Assembly (NCBI GenBank): GCA_003278425.1
Contig: QCFE01000010.1
Span: 1 to 64,000 of the forward strand
Origin: Prochlorococcus sp. AG-363-B11
GTDB taxonomy: Bacteria; Cyanobacteriota; Cyanobacteriia; PCC-6307; Cyanobiaceae
Reading direction: 5' to 3'
DNA: 64,000 bases
The position numbers and the translations under genes are program-made. Positions 1 to 8,400 of this stretch are shown here, in pieces (positions within the stretch are counted from its first letter, which is position 1; every line of letters starts with the position of its first letter). The notes under the pieces were generated by a model that ran no database searches, was not told the DNA's origin, and worked only from the letters and a program-made list of their open reading frames with translations.

Positions 1-93
1 CAAAATATGTTAGGGAAAATATAAATATTATTTCTTTTCATCCTAAGATTATCTGAAAGAAAAATTCTATTCTTGATTCTAGGTAATATTAAA

Positions 94-1008
94 TTAGCGA
101 ATTGCATCAATCTTACTCAACAAATCCATACTTAAAGATTTTTCTTGAGAATATCCACAATCCAATCTATGTTCAGCAATAGAACTAAATACTGATTGAA
201 TATCGTCTGGCAAAACTGTCATTCTATTATCCAAGTAAGCGATAGATTTAGCTGCATGTATCAAGCCTAAAGAAGCTCTAGGGCTTAAGCCATTATTTAC
301 ACTCCTACTAGCACTAACAATGTCTAATACATAGTCTATTATGCCCTGACTAACGTTAACCTTTCTAACATCAATTTGAGCCAGAACTAAATCCTTTGGC
401 GACAAAATTGGTTTAAGAGAATCTAAAGGCTTAGAAAAACCTCTTAATATCAGTTCTTCAGATTTTCTATCTGGGAAGCCTAATGATATTCTCATTAAGA
501 ATCTATCTAATTGTGATTCTGGCAAAGGCGATGTACCTGTTTGATCTAATCCATTTTGACTAGCTATTACAAAGAAAGGTTGAGGTAATTCATAACTTTT
601 CCCGTCAATACTAACCCTTCCATTAGCCATTGATTCTAAAAGAGCGCTTTGTGTTCTTGGGCTAGCTCGATTTATCTCATCAGCAAGGATCATTTGACAA
701 AAAATGGGTCCTTTCTTAAAACTGAAGTCATTACTAGAGGTATCTAAAATAGAAACACCTGTTAAATCTGCTGGAAGAAGATCGCTTGTAAAATGAATTC
801 TCTTAAAATCAAGCCCAAAACATATAGCGAGAGCTTCCGCCAATGTTGTTTTACCTGTCCCTGGTATATCTTCTAATAACAAGTGACCATTGGATAATAG
901 ACAGGAAACAGCTAATGAGATAACTTTCTTTTTCCCAATAAGTACCTCTTCTATAGAGGAGATTACTGAACAAAGTTCTTTGACATATCCATTTGATTCA
1001 AAATTCAT
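94..1008 (-). CDS. MoxR-family AAA+ ATPase
   Basis: A 304-residue MoxR-type AAA+ ATPase, a cytoplasmic chaperone-like ATPase thought to help mature or insert cofactors into partner proteins. The P-loop IPGTGKTT lies at residues 48-55, the Walker B stretch MILADEINRAS at 106-116, a sensor-like FFVIASQN at 145-152 and the ESQLDRF arginine-finger segment at 164-170. The length is typical of the family. The usual partners (a DUF58 protein and VWA-domain proteins) are not upstream; anything downstream on this strand lies outside the window. The class is certain; the client protein is unknown. Confidence 0.9.
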   Translation of the reverse strand: MNFESNGYVKELCSVISSIEEVLIGKKKVISLAVSCLLSNGHLLLEDIPGTGKTTLAEALAICFGLDFKRIHFTSDLLPADLTGVSILDTSSNDFSFKKGPIFCQMILADEINRASPRTQSALLESMANGRVSIDGKSYELPQPFFVIASQNGLDQTGTSPLPESQLDRFLMRISLGFPDRKSEELILRGFSKPLDSLKPILSPKDLVLAQIDVRKVNVSQGIIDYVLDIVSASRSVNNGLSPRASLGLIHAAKSIAYLDNRMTVLPDDIQSVFSSIAEHRLDCGYSQEKSLSMDLLSKIDAIR

Positions 1009-1300
1009 CTAGCAGTCAGTACCTATTTTATTTTAACTGATAACTTTTTCTTACACAATTTAAAATATAAAAACCATTAGCTCAGTTACATTTTTTTGGG
1101 AAGCAACCTTATCAATGAAGCTTAGTTCAAAAAATAGTTCCATTATCAATTTTTAAATTAGCTAGGTTTACATACAAACCAATTAATCACTATACTTCTC
1201 CTTCTAAATAACACTTTCGATGGGAAGAAGCCTAACAGCTTTCAACAAATCATTTTTTTAGTTAAGATAGATTAGCCTTCTAAAAGTAAATCAGCTGAAA

Positions 1301-1693
1301 ATGAATACGAAAAACTTTTTAATTCCACTTATTACCATCCTAACAGTTCCTTTATCTCTCTTTGCACAAAAACCTCCAACTGTAACTTCATCAAGCACAC
1401 CATCTTCAATAGAACTAGCAAGACATCTTCGTTCTACTGGAGTAGTGAAATATTCTGTATATTGGTGTCAACATTGTCATGAGCAGAACCAATTATTTGG
1501 TAAGAAGGCTGCGGCTAAATTAAATAATGTTGAATGTGCTCCTGATGGGGAAAATAGTCAAACTAAATTATGTAAAGAGAAAGGGATAAAGAGCGTTCCC
1601 TCATGGGAAATTAATGGAAGTATTGATTCAGGAATTAAAACATTAGAGGAATTAGCAGACTTAAGCAACTTCAAAGGAAATAGAGACTTTTAA
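1301..1693 (+). CDS. Exported thioredoxin-like protein related to the VKOR C-terminal domain
   Basis: 130 residues. Residues 1-22 form a signal peptide (positively charged start, hydrophobic core, cleavage near LFA-Q). A thioredoxin-like domain follows with the redox motif WCQHC (Cys56, Cys59), two further cysteines (79 and 91) and the cis-proline segment SVPSWEING at 98-106. This pattern matches the thioredoxin half that is normally fused to vitamin K epoxide reductase in cyanobacteria; here it stands alone with its own signal peptide. It probably makes or shuffles disulfides in the periplasm or lumen, working with a VKOR or DsbB-like membrane protein encoded elsewhere. No operon partner is adjacent. 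Confidence 0.75.
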   Translation: MNTKNFLIPLITILTVPLSLFAQKPPTVTSSSTPSSIELARHLRSTGVVKYSVYWCQHCHEQNQLFGKKAAAKLNNVECAPDGENSQTKLCKEKGIKSVPSWEINGSIDSGIKTLEELADLSNFKGNRDF

Positions 1694-1852
1694 AACTACT
1701 TTTCTTAAAAATTACTCAAAGTTTTATAAGAAATAAATAAGACCTGCTTTTACATATTTCTTAAAAGATGAAATCATCTATTCTTTAAAAGTGATTATTT
1801 ATTAGCAGAAGAAATAAGATTAAAGACTGAATGAAGTCTAACTGCTTACTCA

Positions 1853-2224
1853 TTAATCTAAATTACTGGACATTTCAGAAAGTTCAAATAAATTAGAAAG
1901 CTTTTTGAATTGTTCTTTATTACTAATAAGCGAATTTAGATTTGAGAAACCATCGGCTCTTAACTGCTGAATAAATGAGAGGCTTAGTCCAAGGTTAACA
2001 TTTTTATTTCTCTGATTAGCTGAAAGGTTATCTTCATAGAGACATCTCAACCTTTCATAAAGAAACTCATATTCATTTAAGTCTTGTTTGCGAGAAAACT
2101 TAGTTCCGTCAATAGCTTCAAAGACCTCATTTGACTTCCCTGAGCTTGAAAGAATAAAACGCAAGAACAGGCCAGTAGCCACTATTCCAACTAGAACTAC
2201 TAGCCCAATATAGAAAATGTTCAT
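1853..2224 (-). CDS. Small single-pass membrane protein, function unknown
   Basis: An open frame runs from 2305, but the ATG at 2224 gives a more natural membrane protein beginning MNIFYIGLVVLVG, with one N-terminal transmembrane helix (about residues 2-22) and a mainly helical, charged soluble tail of about 100 residues. I do not recognise the family. No Shine-Dalgarno sequence decides between the starts. It is a single gene with gaps on both sides; probably a lineage-specific hypothetical. Confidence 0.55.
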   Translation of the reverse strand: MNIFYIGLVVLVGIVATGLFLRFILSSSGKSNEVFEAIDGTKFSRKQDLNEYEFLYERLRCLYEDNLSANQRNKNVNLGLSLSFIQQLRADGFSNLNSLISNKEQFKKLSNLFELSEMSSNLD

Positions 2225-2634
2225 TAGTACTGATCGTAATCTTCTTATATTACTCAAAGAAGGGTTTTTTTCACAACCATTAATTCTTGATAACAAAAAA
2301 ATCATTAGGACTTCTATTTTTAAAATAGAACTAATCCAATTTTTGGTTCTACCTTTATCCTAATATTAGTAATTTTCGTCTTTAAAATCTGCTTAGGAGC
2401 ATTGAGATTTGAAGTTCATGCATGCTAATTTTAATTAAACCTATAAAATCATTATAAGTTATCAGCTATAAATTTATTAAATCAACCTAACTTTAGTTAA
2501 TAAATTTTCAAGATTTTCTTATGCCCACTAAATAATCTATTTACTAATATTATCTCAGCGAAGAATTGATCTGATTAAACTTTTTATCAATTTTTATTTT
2601 ATAGAGATTTCTATACTCCCTGTTTAATCTTTAT
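2225..2634. other. Intergenic stretch, no gene seen
   Basis: About 410 bases (330 if the longer start at 2305 of the upstream minus-strand frame is used). It is very AT-rich, with no convincing ORF, RNA gene or strong hairpin. It holds the upstream region of the 1853-2224 gene and the downstream region of the DUF1501 gene. Confidence 0.5.
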
Positions 2635-3768
2635 CTAATTAACTGAATCAAGAGCAATTTGATAAAGTTCTGGAGGTGCAAGACTACTAATTAGATCTCC
2701 TCGATTATCAAGAATTTTCAGACTTGGGTAATTCCCAAGAATAGAATAAGGCAATTGATCACCCAACAAAAGGGCTATTGAAGAGCTTCCATGATCTGTC
2801 CCTCCAGAGCCATTTTGAGCAAGTCGTCTACCAAATTCACTAGTAATCAAAATAGTAACAACTGATCTTCTTGGGAAAGCCATTAAACCTTTATGGAAAG
2901 CAACTAAGCCGTCAGAAAGTTCTTTTAAAAGTTTTCCTTGTCTTTGTTTTTGATTGATATGAGTGTCATAACCACTATGCTCCATTTGAATGAAGGGTGG
3001 TGGGTTTGGACTGCCAACTAGTTGAAGAGCAAGAGCGAACTGATTCCCTAAAGAATTTCTTGGTAAATCAAGACTTTTTGGTAGTTTAGGTAACTCTTTC
3101 TTAAGCTGACTTAACGCTTCTAAGCTTCGCTTTTCTAAAGAAAGAAGTTTTTTTAGCAAAGGTCTTTGAAGAAAAAGATCATCAATCTCTTTAAAAGAAG
3201 AAGTATTCTTTTTAAAGTCAGCTTTGCTGAACTGCAGAGCAATTGATTCTCCTCCATCCATTGCCCTACTTCCTGTAGGACCTAATCCAATTAATGGATA
3301 TTTAAGATTTTGGCTGTCTATGGCTTTTGCTAACCAACCAATACCTTCTCCATCCTTACTAGCAGTTGCCCATTGATCTGTTGCTTTGAAATGACTCCTA
3401 TTAGGTTCTGTCCAGCCAACCCCTAATGCTAAAGAGAGTTGTTTGGCTTCCCATAATGGTAGTAATCCAGCTAAAGCTGGATGAAAAGCCAGTTCATTAG
3501 TGATTGGGATCCTATCTTCGATCCTTAGATTTGGTCTAAGAAGTTCATAAGCTTCCTCTTTATAAGGGATAACTGTATTTAGTCCATCATTACCTCCTCG
3601 TAACTCAAGCCAAATCAAAGTTCCTTTTCTTTTATTTGCCTTAGAGTAATTGGGCCATCCAAAGCTGACACTTGCACTTGTTAACAGAGCAAGTTGAAGG
3701 AATTGACGTCTTTGCAGCTTTTTCACTTTTGTTCTAATTAAATTTTTATAGGACCAGAAAATTGCCAA
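2635..3768 (-). CDS. DUF1501 family protein, Tat-exported
   Basis: 377 residues with a twin-arginine signal near the N-terminus (QRRQFLQLALLTS, residues 19-31), so it is probably exported folded through Tat. The family motif LELRGGNDGLNTVIPY is at residues 54-69, and the C-terminal FGRR...NGSGGTDHG segment typical of DUF1501 (alkaline-phosphatase-superfamily-like fold) is near 310-325. The listed ATG lies 31 bases inside the upstream gene; a GTG at 3726 would give the neater start MKKLQRRQF and remove the overlap. It forms a transcription unit with the DUF1800 gene upstream, a pairing seen in many cyanobacteria and planctomycetes. The biochemical role is not known. Confidence 0.8.
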   Translation of the reverse strand: MAIFWSYKNLIRTKVKKLQRRQFLQLALLTSASVSFGWPNYSKANKRKGTLIWLELRGGNDGLNTVIPYKEEAYELLRPNLRIEDRIPITNELAFHPALAGLLPLWEAKQLSLALGVGWTEPNRSHFKATDQWATASKDGEGIGWLAKAIDSQNLKYPLIGLGPTGSRAMDGGESIALQFSKADFKKNTSSFKEIDDLFLQRPLLKKLLSLEKRSLEALSQLKKELPKLPKSLDLPRNSLGNQFALALQLVGSPNPPPFIQMEHSGYDTHINQKQRQGKLLKELSDGLVAFHKGLMAFPRRSVVTILITSEFGRRLAQNGSGGTDHGSSSIALLLGDQLPYSILGNYPSLKILDNRGDLISSLAPPELYQIALDSVN

Positions 3769-4853
3769 CTGGGGTCAGAAAAAAGTAATGCGATGTTTTC
3801 TCTGCTGGGCTTAACAGGGAGTTTTAAGTTGATGGGAGGGAAAGGAACTAAGTCGCTCTTGAGTTCAAGAGGTAAAGAGCGACTGTCCCAAACTTCTTCA
3901 TCTGCCAAGAGACGTAATAGACCACGTTTTCGAGCAGCCATCCATCTGCTCGTGAGCCATTGTTCACCGTAAGGCCATCCTTTGACAGATGGAGGAGCAA
4001 ATGGTGGTTGTCCCATTAAGGATTGGATAGAAAATGCTAGTTGAAAGGCACTTGGATGTTGACTTCCGATCAATTTTAGACTTTTAGCGACAACATTTAT
4101 TGGGTCCAGCAAACGAAGACCTAACTCAGCACATTGAATTGCTTCAGGTTGTTTTCGAAGGTTCGTATATAACCAGGGTAAGGACAGATCATTCATATAC
4201 CAATTCGTTGCAAATTTAGTTACTCTCTCTTGGGATGGATCAATTCCTATAAACCTTCTCCAAACTCTTTTACTTATATAATTCGAGGTAGATTGTTGCT
4301 TGCCTAACCAGGTAGCTAGGCTAACGACATCAAAGTTAGCTTTCTTTCCAAGAATTGTGTGAGGGCCAGGGTCATTCCTTCTTGGAACGATTACAACTTC
4401 ATTGTTTTTATTGAGCCTAAATCCAGTTAGTGCCAAAGCTACTTGCTTAACATCTTCTTCTGAATAATTACCTTCTCCTATTGAGAAAAGCTCAAGGACT
4501 TCTCTACCTAGGTTTTCGTTAGGGTTATTACGATGATTTTGAAATCCATTTAGAGAGTGTAAAATTGCAGGCTCTTTTAAAATATTACCTAATAGCTCTG
4601 GATAAGTGCCAAATTGAAATTTTTCAATAGTGTCAATTTGGCGATTTAACCAGGAAGGATTAGGAAGTTGGCGCCAATTAACAGCAAAAATACTGAGCCA
4701 AATTTGAACTAATTCTGCATTACTTTTTTCAGGGCCAAAAGCAAGCCTTTTTATCCAGTTCCTACTAAGCTCACGAGCTGCATTTTGCTTGCACCGAGTA
4801 CGCTCTATGCGATTTCCAATACGTCTACAATCTATAGCTGTGTCTGAATTCAT
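3738..4853 (-). CDS. DUF1800 family protein
   Basis: 371 residues. The diagnostic DUF1800 stretch is clear: ENLGREVLELFSIGEGNYSEEDVKQ (split here as residues 114-136) followed by ALALTGFRL to about 147. The family is usually longer (450 residues or more), so this is a shortened version. No signal peptide is evident, in contrast to the Tat-tagged DUF1501 partner immediately downstream, with which it overlaps or nearly abuts. The two are probably made together and act in one complex at the cell surface or periplasm, but no reaction is known. Confidence 0.75.
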   Translation of the reverse strand: MNSDTAIDCRRIGNRIERTRCKQNAARELSRNWIKRLAFGPEKSNAELVQIWLSIFAVNWRQLPNPSWLNRQIDTIEKFQFGTYPELLGNILKEPAILHSLNGFQNHRNNPNENLGREVLELFSIGEGNYSEEDVKQVALALTGFRLNKNNEVVIVPRRNDPGPHTILGKKANFDVVSLATWLGKQQSTSNYISKRVWRRFIGIDPSQERVTKFATNWYMNDLSLPWLYTNLRKQPEAIQCAELGLRLLDPINVVAKSLKLIGSQHPSAFQLAFSIQSLMGQPPFAPPSVKGWPYGEQWLTSRWMAARKRGLLRLLADEEVWDSRSLPLELKSDLVPFPPINLKLPVKPSRENIALLFSDPSWQFSGPIKI

Positions 4854-5010
4854 ATAGCTATCTTAATTCTGTTCAGATTTTAAAACCATGTTTAAGACCT
4901 TAACAAGCAAATCAAAAGGATCTTTTAGTAAGTTTTTGATTTTATATAATATAAAAAAATCCCAAGGAAAGAATTCAAACAAGGCAGGCAAACTTGGAAA
5001 TATATAAATA

Positions 5011-5217
5011 TTATTTTTTCCATTTCTTCTTTCTGCAAGCAAAGAGTTCATCAAAGTTATTTGATTGGGAAATACAGGCTCTCATCTCATCTAAGCTTTT
5101 AAGCCTTGCTTCCTTCATTTCAGAAAAATCAATCTTCTTTGATCTTCCCTCAGGAACGTGAGCAAAGGCTGGAAAAGAAATTACCGTTAAAAAAACAACT
5201 AGGATAAAGCCCTTCAT
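5011..5217 (-). CDS. Small exported protein, function unknown
   Basis: 68 residues: a clean signal peptide (MKGFILVVFLTVISFPAFA, cleavage before HVPEG) followed by a short basic, helix-prone region with two cysteines (CISQ and ACRKKK) that could form a disulfide. The minus-strand frame at 4863-5054 overlaps its 3' end and looks like a chance ORF. I do not recognise a family; small Cys-pair exported proteins of this kind are common in marine picocyanobacteria. Confidence 0.55.
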   Translation of the reverse strand: MKGFILVVFLTVISFPAFAHVPEGRSKKIDFSEMKEARLKSLDEMRACISQSNNFDELFACRKKKWKK

Positions 5218-5372
5218 TGAATATTCATCTATTTAATTTAATATTAAGTAGGATCTTACTAATAAGCAAAAAACTCAACAAAAGTAAAAGTTAAACGCGA
5301 AAATAAAAATAAGAGGTTAATAGCAAAATCCTTTTCTAATAATCATGAAGGTAAACCTTAGCTTGATTTTCC

Positions 5373-6428
5373 CTACTTGTCTAAGTTATTTGCTATACAT
5401 GCCTCTAGTTGTCTTTTAAGTAAACAGTGGTCGATATTTTTACCTATTAAAACAATCTTATTTTTCCTTTCACGGTTCCTATCACTATCATCTATTGTAA
5501 ATCTCTTCCCAGACAAATGAAATATATGAGTTATTTCACTTTCTTCAAAACAAAGAATACCTTTGGCTCTATAAACATTTGAGGGTAACTGATTGTCTAA
5601 GAAATTTTGAAATTTTCTTAATAAGAAAGGAGAATCAGATTGGAATGAGAATGAAGTAAACCCTTCTAAAGATGATTCATGGTCATGGTCATGATCATGG
5701 TCATGATCATGGTTATGGTTATGGTTATGGTTATGGTTATGGTTATGGTCATGGTTATGGTTATGGTTATGGTCTATATAGTTTTTAGCGACTAAATCAG
5801 ATTCAAATAATCCAACACTTAACAAAAGTCCTAAAGGTAAATCTCCTTTGATACTTTTTAAGATTCTAGGATCTCTTTTAATTTCTGAAATTGTAGATTC
5901 TATAAATGATATTTTAGCCTCATCAACCAAATCACATTTATTTATTACTAGTATATCTCCATATATTACTTGTGCTCTAGCTATTTGACTAGAAAGTGTA
6001 CAATCATTAAAATTTTCTGCGTCAATCAATGTAATTATAGAATCTAATCTTAATTTATCCCTTGCCCCATTAATTGTCATTGCAACCGGCAAAGGATCAG
6101 CCAAACCCGTAGTTTCAACAATCAAGTATTCAATATCCTTATTATTACCTAAGACTCTATTTATTGCATCTAGTAACTCTCCATTTATTGTACAACAAAT
6201 ACAACCATTTGTTAGTTCAACAATATCATCTCCGGTTTTTACAATTAATTCATTATCAATCCCAATTTCTCCAAACTCATTAACTAATACAGCTGTTTTG
6301 AGCCCATCTTGCTTGGTCAATATGTGATTTAAAAGTGTTGTTTTTCCAGAGCCAAGAAAACCTGTCAAAATGCTTACAGGAACACCATGAAGATTAGTTT
6401 TATCTAAATTGCTTTTTGCAGTTACCAT
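5373..6428 (-). CDS. CobW/COG0523 GTPase metallochaperone with long His-rich loop
   Basis: A G3E-family GTPase that delivers metals (Zn, Co or another divalent ion). Numbered from the upstream in-frame ATG at 6467, the P-loop GFLGSGKTT is at 36-44, the metal-binding GCICC motif at 88-92, the ETTGLADP switch at 118-125 and the guanine-specifying NKCDLVD at 177-183. Residues 232-263 are an uninterrupted alternation of His with Asn or Asp containing 16 histidines. A CobW C-terminal domain follows. I chose the ATG at 6428 (MVTAKSN) because it leaves a normal short lead before the P-loop; the extra 13 residues from 6467 look unstructured. It lies 55 bases downstream of a lipoprotein gene, probably one operon. 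Zur control is plausible but I found no convincing box. Confidence 0.88.
   Translation of the reverse strand: MVTAKSNLDKTNLHGVPVSILTGFLGSGKTTLLNHILTKQDGLKTAVLVNEFGEIGIDNELIVKTGDDIVELTNGCICCTINGELLDAINRVLGNNKDIEYLIVETTGLADPLPVAMTINGARDKLRLDSIITLIDAENFNDCTLSSQIARAQVIYGDILVINKCDLVDEAKISFIESTISEIKRDPRILKSIKGDLPLGLLLSVGLFESDLVAKNYIDHNHNHNHDHNHNHNHNHNHNHDHDHDHDHDHESSLEGFTSFSFQSDSPFLLRKFQNFLDNQLPSNVYRAKGILCFEESEITHIFHLSGKRFTIDDSDRNRERKNKIVLIGKNIDHCLLKRQLEACIANNLDK
5680..5775 (-). repeat. Hexanucleotide tandem repeat encoding the His-rich loop
   Basis: Perfect or near-perfect head-to-tail hexamers on the plus strand, first mostly ATGGTC/ATGATC and then ATGGTT, which on the coding strand read CAT followed by GAC or AAC. 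The purity of the array suggests expansion by replication slippage; because the unit is six bases, length changes stay in frame. Confidence 0.85.
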
Positions 6429-6483
6429 GATTGTACTAGTAGAGGTTAATGAATAAAGAAATAGCATGAGCTATATCTTTTCT

Positions 6484-6963
6484 TTAATGGTTGTGATGTT
6501 CATGATCTTGGATTTTATTTAAACCTTTTGACCAAGAGCATTTTGAAGTCCCTTGAAACTCTTCATTGCCATGTTGGTGAAACCAGCTAACTCTAAGGGA
6601 CTTTAAATTAATTCTCTCAATAGTAAGATCATACTTTTTAATAGGGTTATTATCAAAGTAAATATAAGTTTTCACAGTAAGATCATCTTCTATAAGTTTA
6701 GAGCTATAAGATTTGAGTATTTTGTAATCAGGCGTAGTGCCTATAACTCTGGTTTTAAGTGGTATGTATTTTTGACTCTGAGTATTGTAATCAAAAAGTT
6801 CTCCAGATTGTTGATCAAAATTATATGTAGGTCTTGAGGAATGTATTGTACATTCGATAGAAAGTATTGATTTTCCTTCTATTGAAGAAGCAATAGGACC
6901 ATCTGGGCTACATGAAGTAGCAATTGGCAAAAGGGCTAAATAAAGTAAAAGATTGAATTTCAT
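6484..6963 (-). CDS. Putative lipoprotein with His-rich C-terminus
   Basis: 159 residues. The N-terminus MKFNLLLYLALLPIATSC resembles a lipoprotein signal with Cys18 as the lipidated residue, though the box (IATSC) is not canonical. The body is beta-rich and unlike any family I know. The last residues, DHEHHNH, form a small metal-binding-like tail. It sits directly upstream of the His-rich CobW GTPase in the same direction, so a shared role in metal handling at the membrane is a reasonable inference from context. Confidence 0.6.
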   Translation of the reverse strand: MKFNLLLYLALLPIATSCSPDGPIASSIEGKSILSIECTIHSSRPTYNFDQQSGELFDYNTQSQKYIPLKTRVIGTTPDYKILKSYSSKLIEDDLTVKTYIYFDNNPIKKYDLTIERINLKSLRVSWFHQHGNEEFQGTSKCSWSKGLNKIQDHEHHNH

Positions 6964-7497
6964 TATTAACTTAAGTCCTAGAGTTTATGATCATGTTGAT
7001 CTTTAAACATATCTGCTATAAGCAGATACTCTAAATTTGATTTATAAACGCCTTGGGCAAAGAAGCTATTAAAAAAAATTTTGTTAGAAAGAGGACTCAA
7101 TAATTTTGCCATCAAAGATGCAAGCTAGTTTGCTAATGATAACCATTCTCGCCAAGTGTTGTCTAGTAAGACTAGCATTCACTTATAGTTAGCAATAATT
7201 ATCTCTTGGATTATCAAGAATAGTCTGAGAATTAAATGCTAAAGAAAAATCAAATATCACAAAAATGCTTATCCCCAGAAAATTGCTGCTTGACCTATAT
7301 TAAATACTTGTCTCACTTCAAGTATATTAAGGTTATCCTATATAGCATCTGCTTACTGATGTATGCATGAAAATATAACCTTAATGAAGGATAAGGTTTT
7401 ATACAAAAAACAGTTGGCAGATTAACCATGATTTACTTGAATAACCATTTACAGACAAATCAATTACTCTTGCAGGAAAAAATGAGATTTCAGCTCT
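6964..7497. other. Intergenic stretch with inverted repeats, no gene seen
   Basis: 534 bases without a convincing ORF. It contains an 11-bp inverted repeat, ATTAAGGTTAT at 7326-7336 and ATAACCTTAAT at 7375-7385, and the second arm can also pair with TAAGGTT at 7392-7398 to give a 7-bp hairpin followed by TTT. These two mutually exclusive pairings could belong to a small RNA or a leader, but nothing else supports an RNA gene. Confidence 0.4.
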
Positions 7498-7671
7498 ATG
7501 ACCATTCACTCATCTGAAATATTTTCAGTAACAAATCTGACAATAGGGGCAATGATACTTTTCCTTTTTGTCCTAATTGTAGGACTAGGAATTTCATTCA
7601 TACAAGGCCTTAGAAAGCGAAAAATGAAACCAAGAAGTATTTCTACAGGAAAATCAGGGAAGGGCTTTTAA
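7498..7671 (+). CDS. 57-residue single-pass membrane protein, unknown
   Basis: A complete frame from the ATG at 7498 to the TAA at 7669-7671. The translation has a short polar N-terminus, one strongly hydrophobic helix (about residues 12-35, including MILFLFVLIVGLGISF), then a basic tail (RKRKMKPRS) that would place the C-terminus in the cytoplasm. Small one-helix proteins with this layout are common as photosystem or cytochrome accessory subunits, but it matches none of PsbX, PsbY, PsbT, PetG, PetL, PetM, PetN or PsaM as I know them. There is no clear Shine-Dalgarno sequence. Confidence 0.5.
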   Translation: MTIHSSEIFSVTNLTIGAMILFLFVLIVGLGISFIQGLRKRKMKPRSISTGKSGKGF

Positions 7672-7876
7672 CCATTGTCAGAATGCCTCATACTAAAAGC
7701 CTAAAGCTAGTTATAAATACCTTGTCACTAATGCTCCGGTCTTTAAACTTATAGACAATTCAAATCTTATGCGTTATATGTAAAGGAATAAATATCTAGT
7801 TTGTAATTAAGGCTTTTATAGCTCAAGTGCAAACTTCACACATCATTTTGATTAAACACAGATAGGGGGTACTCCT

Positions 7877-7975
7877 ATGTCTATCTTTGGAAGGCTGAGC
7901 AGATCAGAAGTTATTCATGGAAGAATCGCTATGGCAGCAATCGTTGGTCTTTTTATTTTCCATTACTTAACTTAA
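7877..7975 (+). CDS. hli: High-light-inducible (Hli) single-helix protein
   Basis: A 32-residue protein with the chlorophyll-binding signature EVIHGRIAMAAIVGLFIF (residues 11-28; Glu11, His14 and Arg16 match the ExxHGR core of the Hlip/LHC helix). An in-frame TAA at 7853-7855 and no other start codon fix ATG 7877 as the start; a purine-rich GATAGGGGGT lies 8-17 bases upstream. At 32 residues it is at the short end of the family. Hlips sit in the thylakoid membrane, bind chlorophyll and carotenoid, and protect photosystem intermediates under light or nutrient stress. Confidence 0.85.
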   Translation: MSIFGRLSRSEVIHGRIAMAAIVGLFIFHYLT

Positions 7976-8400
7976 TCCTAGAAAAATAAATATTAATTTA
8001 AACCAAAGCAAGAATCTATAGAATTTTCTTTTTTAGATAATAATTTCTTAAGACAACTTTTCTAAAAGTATTCTTAGTTACTGCCAGCATTAGATACTCA
8101 GCCTAATTTTATATATAATTAACCGCTCCTTTGATATGCTGAAGTTAAAAAATTAATATAGTAATTTAAAGAAATTAATTAGTCATCTCAATCGGGATTC
8201 TTCACAATATTAGACCGGAAAGATAAAAACCAGGTCAGCAAAAGTATCTACCTAGCTCCGCTAGCAAAACAATCTCAACCAATAAGACCCAAAGGAAACA
8301 AGTTCAAGCATGCTGACGAATCGCTCTCCATATATCTATAGATAATCTGCATAGACTCTATAGACAATGCTTTTAGATTCTATTATAATTAAGGTAACTT
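7976..8400. other. Intergenic stretch upstream of the 8401 operon
   Basis: 425 bases, no gene seen. Near its end are two copies of the palindrome TCTATAGA (8335-8342 and 8357-8364), the first nested in TATCTATAGATA at 8333-8344, and a TATAAT hexamer at 8384-8389 just before an AAGG at 8391-8394. A further single TCTATAGA is at 8015-8022. Confidence 0.45.
8333..8364 (+). promoter_or_regulatory. Candidate operator: paired TCTATAGA palindromes
   Basis: TCTATAGA occurs at 8335-8342 and 8357-8364, with a 22-bp centre-to-centre spacing equal to about two helical turns, 36 bp upstream of a gene with a ribbon-helix-helix-like segment. Such proteins often repress their own operon from phased palindromes. 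The octamer also occurs inside coding genes in this window (for example near 12832, 47335 and 62811), so the motif alone is weak; the phased pair is the evidence. Confidence 0.3.

Noticed and set aside
4863-5054. 63-residue minus-strand frame
   Set aside because: Overlaps the better-supported exported protein and has no motif or ribosome-binding site.
7131-7152. Possible Zur/Fur-like box (TGATAACCATTCTCG) upstream of the CobW unit
   Set aside because: Only about half of the arm positions match a 7-1-7 palindrome, and it is about 170 bases from the first gene.
8251-8263. CTAGC-TCC-GCTAG hairpin
   Set aside because: Five pairs with a three-base loop and no T tract; too weak to be a terminator.
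8290-8310. GGAAACA motif like that in Yfr2-type small RNAs
   Set aside because: Only one copy and no surrounding hairpins of the right type.
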